Shown here in pieces: positions 6,887-12,873 of a stretch of 12,873 nt of DNA. Each line of letters starts with the position of its first letter. Within the stretch, counting starts at the first letter, position 1. Under the pieces are notes generated by a model. That model worked only from the letters and a program-made list of their open reading frames with translations. It did not search any database and was not told the origin of the DNA. The DNA is from Thermoproteota archaeon (lineage in GTDB: Archaea; Thermoproteota; Bathyarchaeia; Bathyarchaeales; Bathycorpusculaceae). Both the position numbers and the translations under genes were made by a program. The stretch is taken from the NCBI GenBank assembly GCA_012511995.1, contig JAAZFA010000017.1:1-12873 (forward strand). Reading direction: 5' to 3'.

Positions 6887-8251
6887 TTAATCGACTAATT
6901 TCTTGCGCGCTTCTTCGATTAAACGCACCGTTTCATCACGCCATTCTTCAAATCCGCGGGGTGTCTCTGGATATGTATTGTAGTGGACGCCTAACCCTTT
7001 CATCATGCTAACAGTTGTATGTAGCTTGTTTAGGAAGCCAACTTTACGTATACCGCGGAAAACACGTTTGGCAGTTTCAGTTATGTTTAAGTGGAAATCA
7101 TCACCCATGCCTGCTTTAAGTACATCATCTTCAGTCATCAATTTTTGATTCATACCATAGTTAAGATCTTCGTCGCTACAGCTCAATAGGAATATCTTGA
7201 AGATATCAAGCGTGCCTTGTTTCTTTCCATAGGTGTCGATGTATCTCTTATTGTAACCCCAGAGTGCCTCTCTTGTTGGTTCACCCTTACCCAATGCTTC
7301 CACGATTTGTTGACCTGCATAGTATCCAGATAGCATTGAGGGACCGATGCCGCCACCATGAATGGGGTTTACTAGTGAAGCTGCGTCGCCAATTATTACA
7401 ACACCATTGGCCACCATGCTATCAAGTGGTCTTCGTACAGGATCAAACCATGCACCACCAGTCAATACCAAGGAATCCTCAAACATTGGTTTTTTTAGTG
7501 CTGTCTTGTAGAGTTGCTCTTTAGGGTTAGGGTAACCTGTTTTTCGCATGCAGGTACCAATTCCTACGTTCATACGTGCACCACCTTTGGGGAAAATCCA
7601 CACGTAGCCGCCTGGTGAGGCTTGCTGGTTAAGGTATATCTCGCAGAAACGGGTATTTTCGGCTTCTTGTTTGAGTTGTCGGATTTCTCTATAGCATGCT
7701 TCGACGTCTTCGTTGTCAATTTCACTGTCGATGCCTAATTCGGCTGGAAGTTGCTTGCGGATCATGCCGAAGAAGCCTGTAGCGTCGACGACGACTTTGC
7801 TTCGTAACTCTGATATGTTACCAGTTTTCATATTTTTAGCTGTAATTCCAACCACAGCGCCTTTTTCGATGATTGGACTGCGGATATTCATATTATCTTC
7901 TAGATGTGTACCTGCGTCAGTGGCTTTTTTGAGTAACCACTGACCAAAGAGGCGCCTATTTAGAATGTGACCTACAAAGTCCTTGTCGGCAATGGTGAAA
8001 ATCGTGTTTTCATCTGGTGAATAAATTTTTATACCGTCTATTTTGGCTTCTAATTCGCCGCCTGTGGGTTTCTCGAGACCTAAGGTTTTTAAGTGGTGGT
8101 CGCCGAGTGCATCTCCACAGATTTTCTCGCCAATTTCTTGTTTTGGTTTTTTCTCGATCAGGCAAACTTTAAGCCCTTTTTCGGTTAAAGTTTTTGCTGC
8201 TATACAGCCTGCTGTTCCTGCGCCTACAACAATAGTGTCATATTTTTCCAT
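6887..8251 (-). CDS. Geranylgeranyl reductase family FAD-dependent oxidoreductase
   Basis: 454 residues from ATG 8251, chosen because AGGAAGAG lies directly upstream and the FAD-binding fold then begins at residue 5; the longer open frame to 8350 would cross the promoter. Seen: dinucleotide-binding YDTIVVGAGTAGCIAAKTL (4-22) with its acidic strand end LIEKKP; GEKICGDALG, the position of the conserved Cys-Gly of this family; PGGYVWIFPKGGARMNVGIG, containing the YxWxFPKG signature; and VVIIGDAASLVNPIHGGGIG, the second FAD motif. The C-terminal 120 residues are helical. Family members reduce the geranylgeranyl double bonds of archaeal ether lipids (digeranylgeranyl phospholipid reductases) or related isoprenoids; the exact substrate is inferred. 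It is cytoplasmic and membrane-associated in the family. It is divergent from an HxlR-type regulator and shares its promoter. Confidence 0.88.
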   Translation of the reverse strand: MEKYDTIVVGAGTAGCIAAKTLTEKGLKVCLIEKKPKQEIGEKICGDALGDHHLKTLGLEKPTGGELEAKIDGIKIYSPDENTIFTIADKDFVGHILNRRLFGQWLLKKATDAGTHLEDNMNIRSPIIEKGAVVGITAKNMKTGNISELRSKVVVDATGFFGMIRKQLPAELGIDSEIDNEDVEACYREIRQLKQEAENTRFCEIYLNQQASPGGYVWIFPKGGARMNVGIGTCMRKTGYPNPKEQLYKTALKKPMFEDSLVLTGGAWFDPVRRPLDSMVANGVVIIGDAASLVNPIHGGGIGPSMLSGYYAGQQIVEALGKGEPTREALWGYNKRYIDTYGKKQGTLDIFKIFLLSCSDEDLNYGMNQKLMTEDDVLKAGMGDDFHLNITETAKRVFRGIRKVGFLNKLHTTVSMMKGLGVHYNTYPETPRGFEEWRDETVRLIEEARKKLVD

Positions 8252-8280
8252 GAGTAATCTCTTCCTAGTGACTTTACTTA

Positions 8281-8298
8281 TTACACTTTGTTGTGTAA
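8281..8298. promoter_or_regulatory. Operator-like palindrome TTACAC-N6-GTGTAA
   Basis: A perfect 6-6-6 inverted repeat lies between the shared TATA box and the start codon of the geranylgeranyl reductase. It falls at the expected minus-strand transcription start (about 25 nt from the TATA element), where bound protein would block transcription. Winged-helix dimers such as HxlR bind sites of this size, and an HxlR gene is the divergent neighbour; binding itself is inferred. Confidence 0.5.
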
Positions 8299-8305
8299 GT
8301 AAACG

Positions 8306-8315
8306 CTTATAAATT
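8306..8315. promoter_or_regulatory. Shared TATA box of the reductase/HxlR divergent pair
   Basis: CTTATAAATT reads as a good archaeal TATA box on the plus strand and as AATTTATAAG on the minus strand. On the plus strand it predicts a start site around 8335-8340, just before ATG 8351. On the minus strand it predicts one around 8283, about 30 nt before ATG 8251 and upstream of its ribosome-binding site. One element could serve both directions. Confidence 0.5.
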
Positions 8316-8332
8316 GTGAAGTGAGTTTCTCC

Positions 8333-8343
8333 ACACTGAGTGT
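8333..8343. promoter_or_regulatory. Second operator-like palindrome ACACT-G-AGTGT
   Basis: A perfect 5-1-5 inverted repeat sits 8 bases before the HxlR start codon and over its expected transcription start. Its half-sites (ACAC/GTGT) match in sequence and orientation those of the palindrome at 8281-8298, on the other side of the TATA box. This suggests one regulator, probably the HxlR protein, controlling both directions. Confidence 0.45.
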
Positions 8344-8350
8344 AAACCAC

Positions 8351-8791
8351 ATGAGCGCACCCCTAACATTAAGTGCAGAGTTCCGAAAAATTGTAGAGAC
8401 ACGTATGGCACAGATACTCAGAGGCGTTGAAGAAACATTTAATGAAATAATTGAAAAACAAAACATTACCCCTGTACACTTAACAGCAGAATTAGAAAGC
8501 CTTCAAGATAACTTTAACTTTGTTTTTCAGAAATGGAGCCTTGAAATTCTCTACACAATAATGTTAAGGAAAACTATCGGTTTCGGTGAAATTAAGAAAA
8601 TATTAGGTGTAAACTCACGTACCCTTTCTGACAAACTCAAAATGCTTCAAACACGTGGGTACATATTTAGAAACGTCAATGAAGGACCACCATTGCGGGT
8701 AGAGTACTCTTTATCTACTAAGGGACAGGATACGGTGTTACTTGCTTTGCCTCTGCTATATTATTCTAGTTCAACTGACGATAAGGTTTAA
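8351..8791 (+). CDS. HxlR-type winged-helix transcriptional regulator
   Basis: 146 residues from ATG 8351. A GTG at 8321 is in frame but lies upstream of the start site implied by the TATA box at 8306-8315, so I reject it. Seen: an N-terminal helical extension of about 60 residues (EFRKIVETRMAQILRGVEE), then the HxlR core: FQKWSLEILYTIMLRKTIGF, GEIKKILGVNSRTLSDKLKM (recognition helix region), LQTRGYIFRNVNEGPPLRVE and YSLSTKGQD, the wing and the last helix. The family pattern KWxxxIL...F.eL...S.rtLs.rL..L...G...R......P.rVeYsLT..G is well kept. HxlR proteins are dimeric DNA-binding regulators, often of adjacent redox or stress genes; no Cys is present here, so thiol sensing is unlikely. The probable targets are itself and the divergent reductase. 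The stop overlaps the stop region of the convergent Lrp gene by 4 bases. Confidence 0.85.
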   Translation: MSAPLTLSAEFRKIVETRMAQILRGVEETFNEIIEKQNITPVHLTAELESLQDNFNFVFQKWSLEILYTIMLRKTIGFGEIKKILGVNSRTLSDKLKMLQTRGYIFRNVNEGPPLRVEYSLSTKGQDTVLLALPLLYYSSSTDDKV

Positions 8792-9282
8792 GCTGATTTA
8801 CGCATTGCCTGAGGTAAACTAGTACTTTCCTTAACTGTCTCAAAAACCATACATGTCAAGGTTTTTTCTAAGCCTTTGATATTGCGTAATTTGTCTACGA
8901 CGAATTTTCCAACGGTTTCCACATTCTCAGCACGTAACTTCACCAGTAGGTCCCAGTCACCCGTAATAATGTGGACTTCTTGGACTTCTGGAAATCGCGC
9001 TATTTCTTCAGCAACATCTCGTTGAGTAATTGGTGTGTTGTCTTTTGCACGGTAGGATACAGATGCAAGGATAAAAGCTACCGTTGATAAATGGAGTTTC
9101 TCTGGGGAGAGTATGGCGCGGTATTGTTTAATTATGCCGAGTTCTTCCATGCGCTTGATTTTTGCGAAAATGGTTGTTATTGGTGTATTGATTTTCTTCG
9201 CTATTTGGTTAGCTGTTAGTTTACTGTTTTCTTGTATGAGAGTTAGTATAGCGAGATCTTTTTCGTCTAATTTAACGCTCAT
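8788..9282 (-). CDS. Lrp/AsnC family transcriptional regulator
   Basis: 164 residues from ATG 9282. Seen: an N-terminal HTH starting LDEKDLAILTLIQENSKLTA (5-24) with NQIAKKINTPITTIFAKIKR (25-44) as recognition helix region and MEELGIIKQYRAIL; then the RAM/AsnC ligand domain with AFILASVSY, EEIARFPEVQEVHIITGDWD, LLVKLRAENVETVGKFVVDK and LRNIKGLEKTLTCMVFETVK. The GDWD turn matches the conserved G-x-D-y effector-binding region of the family. Lrp/AsnC proteins assemble into octamers and sense amino acids. Divergence from the asparagine-synthetase-like gene suggests control of that gene by asparagine or aspartate, by analogy with AsnC and asnA of E. coli (inference). The end of the gene converges on the HxlR gene. 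Confidence 0.9.
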   Translation of the reverse strand: MSVKLDEKDLAILTLIQENSKLTANQIAKKINTPITTIFAKIKRMEELGIIKQYRAILSPEKLHLSTVAFILASVSYRAKDNTPITQRDVAEEIARFPEVQEVHIITGDWDLLVKLRAENVETVGKFVVDKLRNIKGLEKTLTCMVFETVKESTSLPQAMRKSA

Positions 9283-9308
9283 ATGTAAATATTACCGATT
9301 TAACCTAT

Positions 9309-9325
9309 TAAAACATATAGTTTTA
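9309..9325. promoter_or_regulatory. AT-rich palindrome at the Lrp promoter
   Basis: TAAAAC-ATATA-GTTTTA is a perfect 6-5-6 inverted repeat 27 bases upstream of the Lrp start codon, and its centre doubles as a TATA-like element for the minus strand. Lrp family members commonly bind AT-rich palindromes at their own promoters, so autoregulation is a reasonable inference. Confidence 0.4.
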
Positions 9326-9343
9326 GTAAATTATCCATGTTTT

Positions 9344-9389
9344 TTTATAAAAAATTTATTACTCTCTTTGTAACAGTGTACCAATACAC
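9344..9389 (+). promoter_or_regulatory. TATA box and inverted repeat before the asparagine synthetase-like gene
   Basis: TTTATAAAAA (9344-9353) is a clear TATA box and predicts a transcription start near 9376. Exactly there lies the perfect repeat GTGTA-CCAA-TACAC (9376-9389). The position over the start site suits an operator. The half-sites point in the opposite sense to those beside the HxlR gene, so a common regulator is not implied. Confidence 0.5.
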
Positions 9390-9392
9390 GTA

Positions 9393-10364
9393 GTGAACAC
9401 GTTGACTATGCAAGAATTAATCCTACTCCCAAAACCGTTAGACCAACTTACTGACCCTGAAATTAAGCGTAAAGCCTGCATAGGCAAAATTATGACTTAC
9501 ACACTTAAAAGCCTCACAAATACCTATGTCACTAAAGGCTTTGAGTGGTTGCTCCCCGTTGCCTTAAGCCAAAGTACCGACCCCCTCTGGCCAGATCCAG
9601 GCGCATCAATTGAAAAACGAATTGAAGTAAACATCTACGACAAACTAGTTCGTACAACAGCTAGCATGATAGTTCATAAACTTGTAGGGTGTTCAACTGT
9701 TTATGAAAAACTATTTATTTTATCGCCTAACATCCGCATTGAAAAAGCTGAACGTGCAAAAACTGGCAAACACATTTACGAATTTACACAATTAGATTTT
9801 GAAATACGCAATGCAAACTCAAAAGATATTTTCAGGTTAGTCGAAGATACACTGTGCACCCTCATTAAGGGTTTAAAGGTTGAGTGTAAAGCGGAATTAG
9901 CTGCGTTGCACCGAAGTGACCTCAAGATTCCTAAGGCACCATTCAAAGTATTAGACCGCACAGATCTGGAAGCAAAACATGGCATCGAATGGGAAGCAAG
10001 AATTTGTAGAGAGATCACAGAACCAGTCTGGATAGTAAACATTCCACGTGAATTTTATGACTATGAAGACTTTGCCACGGGCAGATGGGATAACTACGAT
10101 TTGTTCATGCCGCAGTATGGTGAAGTTCTTTCAGGCTCTCGACGAGAGTTCGAGTATGAAAAAATCTATGAAAAGATGGAACGAGAGCAAGTTAGAAAAG
10201 AGAATTACTCCATCATACTCAAGATGGCAAAAGAAGGTAGATTAAAACCTACTGCAGGTGCAGGCATGGGAATGGAACGTATAGTTGGCTACATTACTGG
10301 AGTAGAACATATAGGTGAGTGTCAACCCTTCCCGAGGGTACCTGGAAACGTACATGAACTTTAA
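9393..10364 (+). CDS. Archaeal asparagine synthetase A-type enzyme, AsnRS-related class II catalytic core
   Basis: 323 residues from GTG 9393; ATG 9408 (five residues shorter) is an equally plausible start. Seen: class II aaRS motif 2 as FILSPNIRIEKAER (108-121) with HIYEFTQLDFEI (127-138), closely following the AsnRS fRAE...RHL.EF...E pattern. Motif 3 is GAGMGMERIVGYITGVEHIG (289-308) followed by QPFPRVPG. The N-terminal OB-fold anticodon-binding domain of AsnRS/AspRS is absent: the protein is only the catalytic core. Proteins of this design in Pyrococcus make asparagine from aspartate, ammonia and ATP rather than aminoacylating tRNA, and the length fits that family. A tRNA-charging role is unlikely without an anticodon domain. 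The divergent Lrp/AsnC gene supports an amino-acid-biosynthesis role. The next gene (PEP carboxykinase) begins 17 bases later, so the two are probably cotranscribed. Confidence 0.85.
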   Translation: MNTLTMQELILLPKPLDQLTDPEIKRKACIGKIMTYTLKSLTNTYVTKGFEWLLPVALSQSTDPLWPDPGASIEKRIEVNIYDKLVRTTASMIVHKLVGCSTVYEKLFILSPNIRIEKAERAKTGKHIYEFTQLDFEIRNANSKDIFRLVEDTLCTLIKGLKVECKAELAALHRSDLKIPKAPFKVLDRTDLEAKHGIEWEARICREITEPVWIVNIPREFYDYEDFATGRWDNYDLFMPQYGEVLSGSRREFEYEKIYEKMEREQVRKENYSIILKMAKEGRLKPTAGAGMGMERIVGYITGVEHIGECQPFPRVPGNVHEL

Positions 10365-10381
10365 TGAACTGACGTGATAGA

Positions 10382-12280
10382 ATGAATCCATACCTTGAAG
10401 CATTACAACAAAAATTAAGCCCAGCTGATTTCAAAAAATTAAGCGCAATAGATAATCCTGTTGTTCATGAATTCATCGCAAAGGAAAGCGACCTCTGTCA
10501 CCCGGAAAAAATCTTCATATGCAGTGACTCCACAGAAGATATCGCTCATGTGAGGAAGATGGCGGTAACTTCTGGTGAAGAATTAGCAACTCTGAGCATG
10601 GATGGTCACACTGTTCATTTTGATGGTGAACAGGACCAAGGCAGGGATCGCGTAAACACAAAATATCTCATTCCAAAAGGGGTGACTTTTAGTAAAGCAC
10701 TCAACCAAATAGATCGACAAGAAGGTTTAGCTGAAGTCAGGGGTTTAATGCGTGAAATCATGAATGGCAAAACAATGATTGTCCGCTTTATTGCCCTTGG
10801 ACCCACCAACAGTGCTTTTACTCTTTTGGGTATCCAATGTACCGATTCCTGGTATGTTGCCCATACTGAAGATCTGCTTTATCGTCCTGGATATGAGCAA
10901 TTCGTTAAGGCCGGTCCAAAAAGCGATTTTTTACGTGTCATTCACTCAGCAGGAAAACTAAACAGTGACATGGTTAGTGTCGATTATAAGAATAAACGCA
11001 TCTACATCGACCACATGGACAATACAATATATAGCGTCAATACCCAATACGCTGGTAATTCTGTTGGCTTTAAAAAACTTGCGTTCCGTTTAGCAATCCG
11101 TAAAGCCAGTAGTGAAGGCTGGCTAGCAGAACATATGTTACTCATGGGTATTTTTGGTCCAGATGGAAAACGAAAAAGCTACTTTGCAGGTGCTTTTCCA
11201 AGTGCGTGTGGTAAAACTTCAACTGCTATGTTACCAGGCGAAACCATTCTCGGTGACGACATTGCATACATCCGAGACGTAAATTCTACTGCACGTGCAG
11301 TTAATGTTGAATCAGGTATATTTGGCATTATTCAGGATGTTAAAGCTAAAGATGATGCCCTGATATGGAAAGTCATAACTAGCCCTGGTGAAATTATTTT
11401 CTCAAATGTCCTAATAAAAGACGGTAGACCCTACTGGCTTGGAATGGGCGAAGAACTTCCTAAGGACGGTCAAAACTATACTGGTATATGGTATGAAGGT
11501 AAAAAAGACGAAGCAGGCAACGAGATACCCGCAGCAAACAAGAATGCACGCTATGCAGTGTCGCTAAAAGTATTAGAAAACGTTGACCCTGAACTCAACA
11601 ATCCTGCCGGTGTAGAACTCGCCGGTATTATGTATGGTGGAAGAGACGCTAAAGCTTACGTGCCAGTTCAACAAAGCTTCAGTTGGGAACACGGTATAAT
11701 TGCTTATGGCGCATCTTTAGAGACCGAAACAACATTTGCTACTATCGGAAAAGAAGGTATGCCAGAGATTAACATGATGAGCATCCAAGACTTCATTTCT
11801 ATCCCCATGGGTAAAAACGTTAAAAACAACCTACAGTTCGGTCGTAAACTAAAGAAACAGCCAACAATTTTTGGGGTAAACTATTTCCTGCGTGAAGTCG
11901 GAAACGGTAAGTACCTCAATACTCCTCAGGATAAACATGTCTGGGTTAAGTGGATGGAACTACGCGTTCATAACGAAGCAGGTGCAATTAAGACCCCTAC
12001 CGGCTACATACCTATTTACGAAGACCTAAAGAAACTGTTTAAGCGTGTACTAAAACGTGATTACAGTAAAGAAGACTATATCAAACAATTCACTATACGA
12101 GTACCCGAGAACCTTGCTAAGATCGAACGTGTTTCACGTTTCTACCAAGAAAATGTCACTGACACACCATTGGAAATGTTTGGTATGCTCTATATGCAAC
12201 GCCAACGTTTAATTGATGCACAAGCTAAATATGGCGACTACATATCTCCCGAATGCTTTGAAAAGGAAGTAAACTCATAA
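10382..12280 (+). CDS. pckG: Phosphoenolpyruvate carboxykinase (GTP)
   Basis: 632 residues, within the usual range for the GTP-dependent family. ATG 10382 has GTGATAG just before it. Seen: the substrate-binding Arg region GRDRVNTKYLIPKG (87-100); QYAGNSVGFKKLAFRLAIRK (222-241), with the metal and substrate-binding lysine; LAEHMLLMGI (248-257), with the metal-binding His; the P-loop AFPSACGKT (271-279), including the reactive Cys; GDDIAYI (291-297), with the metal Asp; and YGGRDAKAYVPVQQSFSWEH later on. All key residues appear present. The enzyme interconverts oxaloacetate + GTP and PEP + CO2 + GDP in the cytoplasm, mainly for gluconeogenesis, or in the carboxylating direction in some autotrophs. 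It follows the asparagine-synthetase-like gene by 17 bases, linking aspartate/oxaloacetate metabolism. A T-rich tract at 12298-12310 may end the transcript. Confidence 0.95.
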   Translation: MNPYLEALQQKLSPADFKKLSAIDNPVVHEFIAKESDLCHPEKIFICSDSTEDIAHVRKMAVTSGEELATLSMDGHTVHFDGEQDQGRDRVNTKYLIPKGVTFSKALNQIDRQEGLAEVRGLMREIMNGKTMIVRFIALGPTNSAFTLLGIQCTDSWYVAHTEDLLYRPGYEQFVKAGPKSDFLRVIHSAGKLNSDMVSVDYKNKRIYIDHMDNTIYSVNTQYAGNSVGFKKLAFRLAIRKASSEGWLAEHMLLMGIFGPDGKRKSYFAGAFPSACGKTSTAMLPGETILGDDIAYIRDVNSTARAVNVESGIFGIIQDVKAKDDALIWKVITSPGEIIFSNVLIKDGRPYWLGMGEELPKDGQNYTGIWYEGKKDEAGNEIPAANKNARYAVSLKVLENVDPELNNPAGVELAGIMYGGRDAKAYVPVQQSFSWEHGIIAYGASLETETTFATIGKEGMPEINMMSIQDFISIPMGKNVKNNLQFGRKLKKQPTIFGVNYFLREVGNGKYLNTPQDKHVWVKWMELRVHNEAGAIKTPTGYIPIYEDLKKLFKRVLKRDYSKEDYIKQFTIRVPENLAKIERVSRFYQENVTDTPLEMFGMLYMQRQRLIDAQAKYGDYISPECFEKEVNS

Positions 12281-12297
12281 AATGGTAGACACAATCC

Positions 12298-12330
12298 TTT
12301 TTCCACTTTTAATATCTTAAAATATTTAAG
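12298..12330 (+). terminator. T-rich terminator tract and adjacent palindrome after PEP carboxykinase
   Basis: TTTTTCCACTTTT (12298-12310) lies 18 bases after the PEP carboxykinase stop and resembles an archaeal T-tract terminator. It is followed by the perfect inverted repeat CTTAAA-ATA-TTTAAG (12316-12330), which may be part of termination or a TATA-like upstream element for the next gene. Confidence 0.4.
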
Positions 12331-12413
12331 CAATGACAGTACACTGAGCAGTAATTCACAATTGTTAATTAGATAAAACGGCCAAAAGAAATACTAAAGC
12401 AGAAGGAAGTAAA

Positions 12414-12665
12414 ATGGTGCCTAAAATGAAGAAGCCTGAAAAGAAATGCGAACACACAATTAAAGCAATGTGCATCGAAAGTGATGGGTCATTCAATTGT
12501 CCTCAATGCGGTATGTCAATTTCTCCTGATGACGTAAATGATGATAACTATCAAATCATGGATACAAAAGTAGTGAATGATGAATTGGCTGAGTTAGTCA
12601 TTGCATGCGGCAAATGCGGTTGTATCATTAAGTTGACTGGGTTTCAACAGGGCTTTGATGCATAA
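12414..12665 (+). CDS. Small cysteine-rich zinc-binding protein of unknown function
   Basis: 83 residues from ATG 12414, with a strong ribosome-binding site GAAGGAAG at 12402-12409. Seen: a lysine-rich start (MVPKMKKPEKKCEHTIKAMC), a CxxC knuckle CPQCG (29-33), an acidic middle part (ISPDDVNDDNYQIMD), and a second knuckle CGKCGC (66-71) close to the C-terminus. Seven cysteines and one histidine in total give enough ligands for one or two zinc sites. No enzyme motif is present. It resembles many small archaeal zinc ribbons thought to bind nucleic acid or act as protein modules, but I do not recognise a specific family. It is separated from PEP carboxykinase by 133 bases with its own ribosome-binding site, so it is probably transcribed separately. 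Confidence 0.75.
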   Translation: MVPKMKKPEKKCEHTIKAMCIESDGSFNCPQCGMSISPDDVNDDNYQIMDTKVVNDELAELVIACGKCGCIIKLTGFQQGFDA

Positions 12666-12873
12666 CGAGGTTTCTTTATAATTCATAGTTATAACAAATA
12701 ATGCTCTATCCAGGTCTACTCCAATATGTATCAAAAAATTTTACTGTTTTTTCCATAATTGTTGGTGCTATATAGGTTCAGTTTACAGTAGTGGTTGCAT
12801 TATTATGTTGAGGGATGGGTGTAAGTTTTTTTGGTGTCTATAACAGTTGTATGGAGGAAAAAAGAGAGTTATA
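12666..12873. other. Right-edge stretch without a supported gene
   Basis: Stop codons interrupt the frames on both strands. A TATA-like GCTATATAGG (12768-12777), a TCTATAAC element (12837-12844) and a GGAGG (12853-12857) near the edge suggest the promoter and ribosome-binding site of a plus-strand gene lying mostly beyond the window. ATG 12851 opens a frame (MEEKREL) that is too short to judge. Confidence 0.3.

Noticed and set aside
9393..10364. Asparaginyl- or aspartyl-tRNA synthetase.
   Set aside because: The N-terminal anticodon-binding OB domain is missing; only the catalytic core is present, as in archaeal asparagine synthetase-related proteins.
12851..12873. Start of a new gene (MEEKREL...).
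   Set aside because: Only seven codons are visible; the GGAGG there might instead be a ribosome-binding site for a start beyond the edge.
1..12873. tRNA genes, CRISPR arrays, insertion sequences, attachment sites or riboswitches.
   Set aside because: I saw no cloverleaf sequence, regularly spaced repeats, transposase motif or long terminal inverted repeats anywhere in the window.

Overview
The window reads as a piece of an archaeal chromosome. The supporting evidence is a geranylgeranyl-reductase-family flavoprotein (membrane lipid saturation), an Lrp/AsnC regulator, an archaeal-type asparagine synthetase related to AsnRS, a GTP-type PEP carboxykinase, TATA-like boxes about 40-60 nt before start codons, and frequent TTG/GTG starts with purine-rich Shine-Dalgarno sites. 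The gene set and moderate AT-richness would fit an uncultured Thermoproteota lineage such as Bathyarchaeia, but that placement is an inference. No tRNA, rRNA, CRISPR array or transposase was seen.

Left part (1-3371): a minus-strand gene runs off the left edge. Its 300 visible residues follow the order of a tubulin/FtsZ/CetZ fold, but the GTP-binding signature and the catalytic T7 loop are degenerate. It is divergent, across only about 61 bp, from an 802-residue protein with a block of about ten membrane segments followed by a long helical cytoplasmic tail. I read the pair as a candidate uncharacterised cytoskeletal or membrane-remodelling module, and it is the most interesting item in the window.

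Middle part (3400-6760): a patchwork of small genes, several of them broken. On the minus strand lie an intact HemG/flavodoxin-like protein, a decayed tandem copy of it carrying two compensating frameshifts, and a small YgiT-like zinc-finger ORF overlapping the tail of that copy. On the plus strand are a family 2 glycosyltransferase and a membrane-anchored or secreted Ig-like (BsuPI-like) protein whose N-terminal hydrophobic segment is out of frame with its body. A double zinc-ribbon protein on the minus strand is split by a frameshift at a five-base homopolymer.

Right part (6851-12280): intact metabolic genes and their regulators. The geranylgeranyl reductase (minus) is divergent from an HxlR-type winged-helix regulator. 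The two share one TATA box flanked by two ACAC/GTGT palindromes, suggesting an autoregulated switch. The HxlR gene converges, with a 4-base overlap, on an Lrp/AsnC-family gene, which is itself divergent from the asparagine-synthetase-like gene, an archaeal parallel to the bacterial asnC-asnA layout. That gene is followed after 17 bp by PEP carboxykinase, so the probable operon links asparagine/aspartate to oxaloacetate and PEP. A small four-cysteine-cluster protein (12414-12665) follows. The last 208 bases hold no gene I can support.
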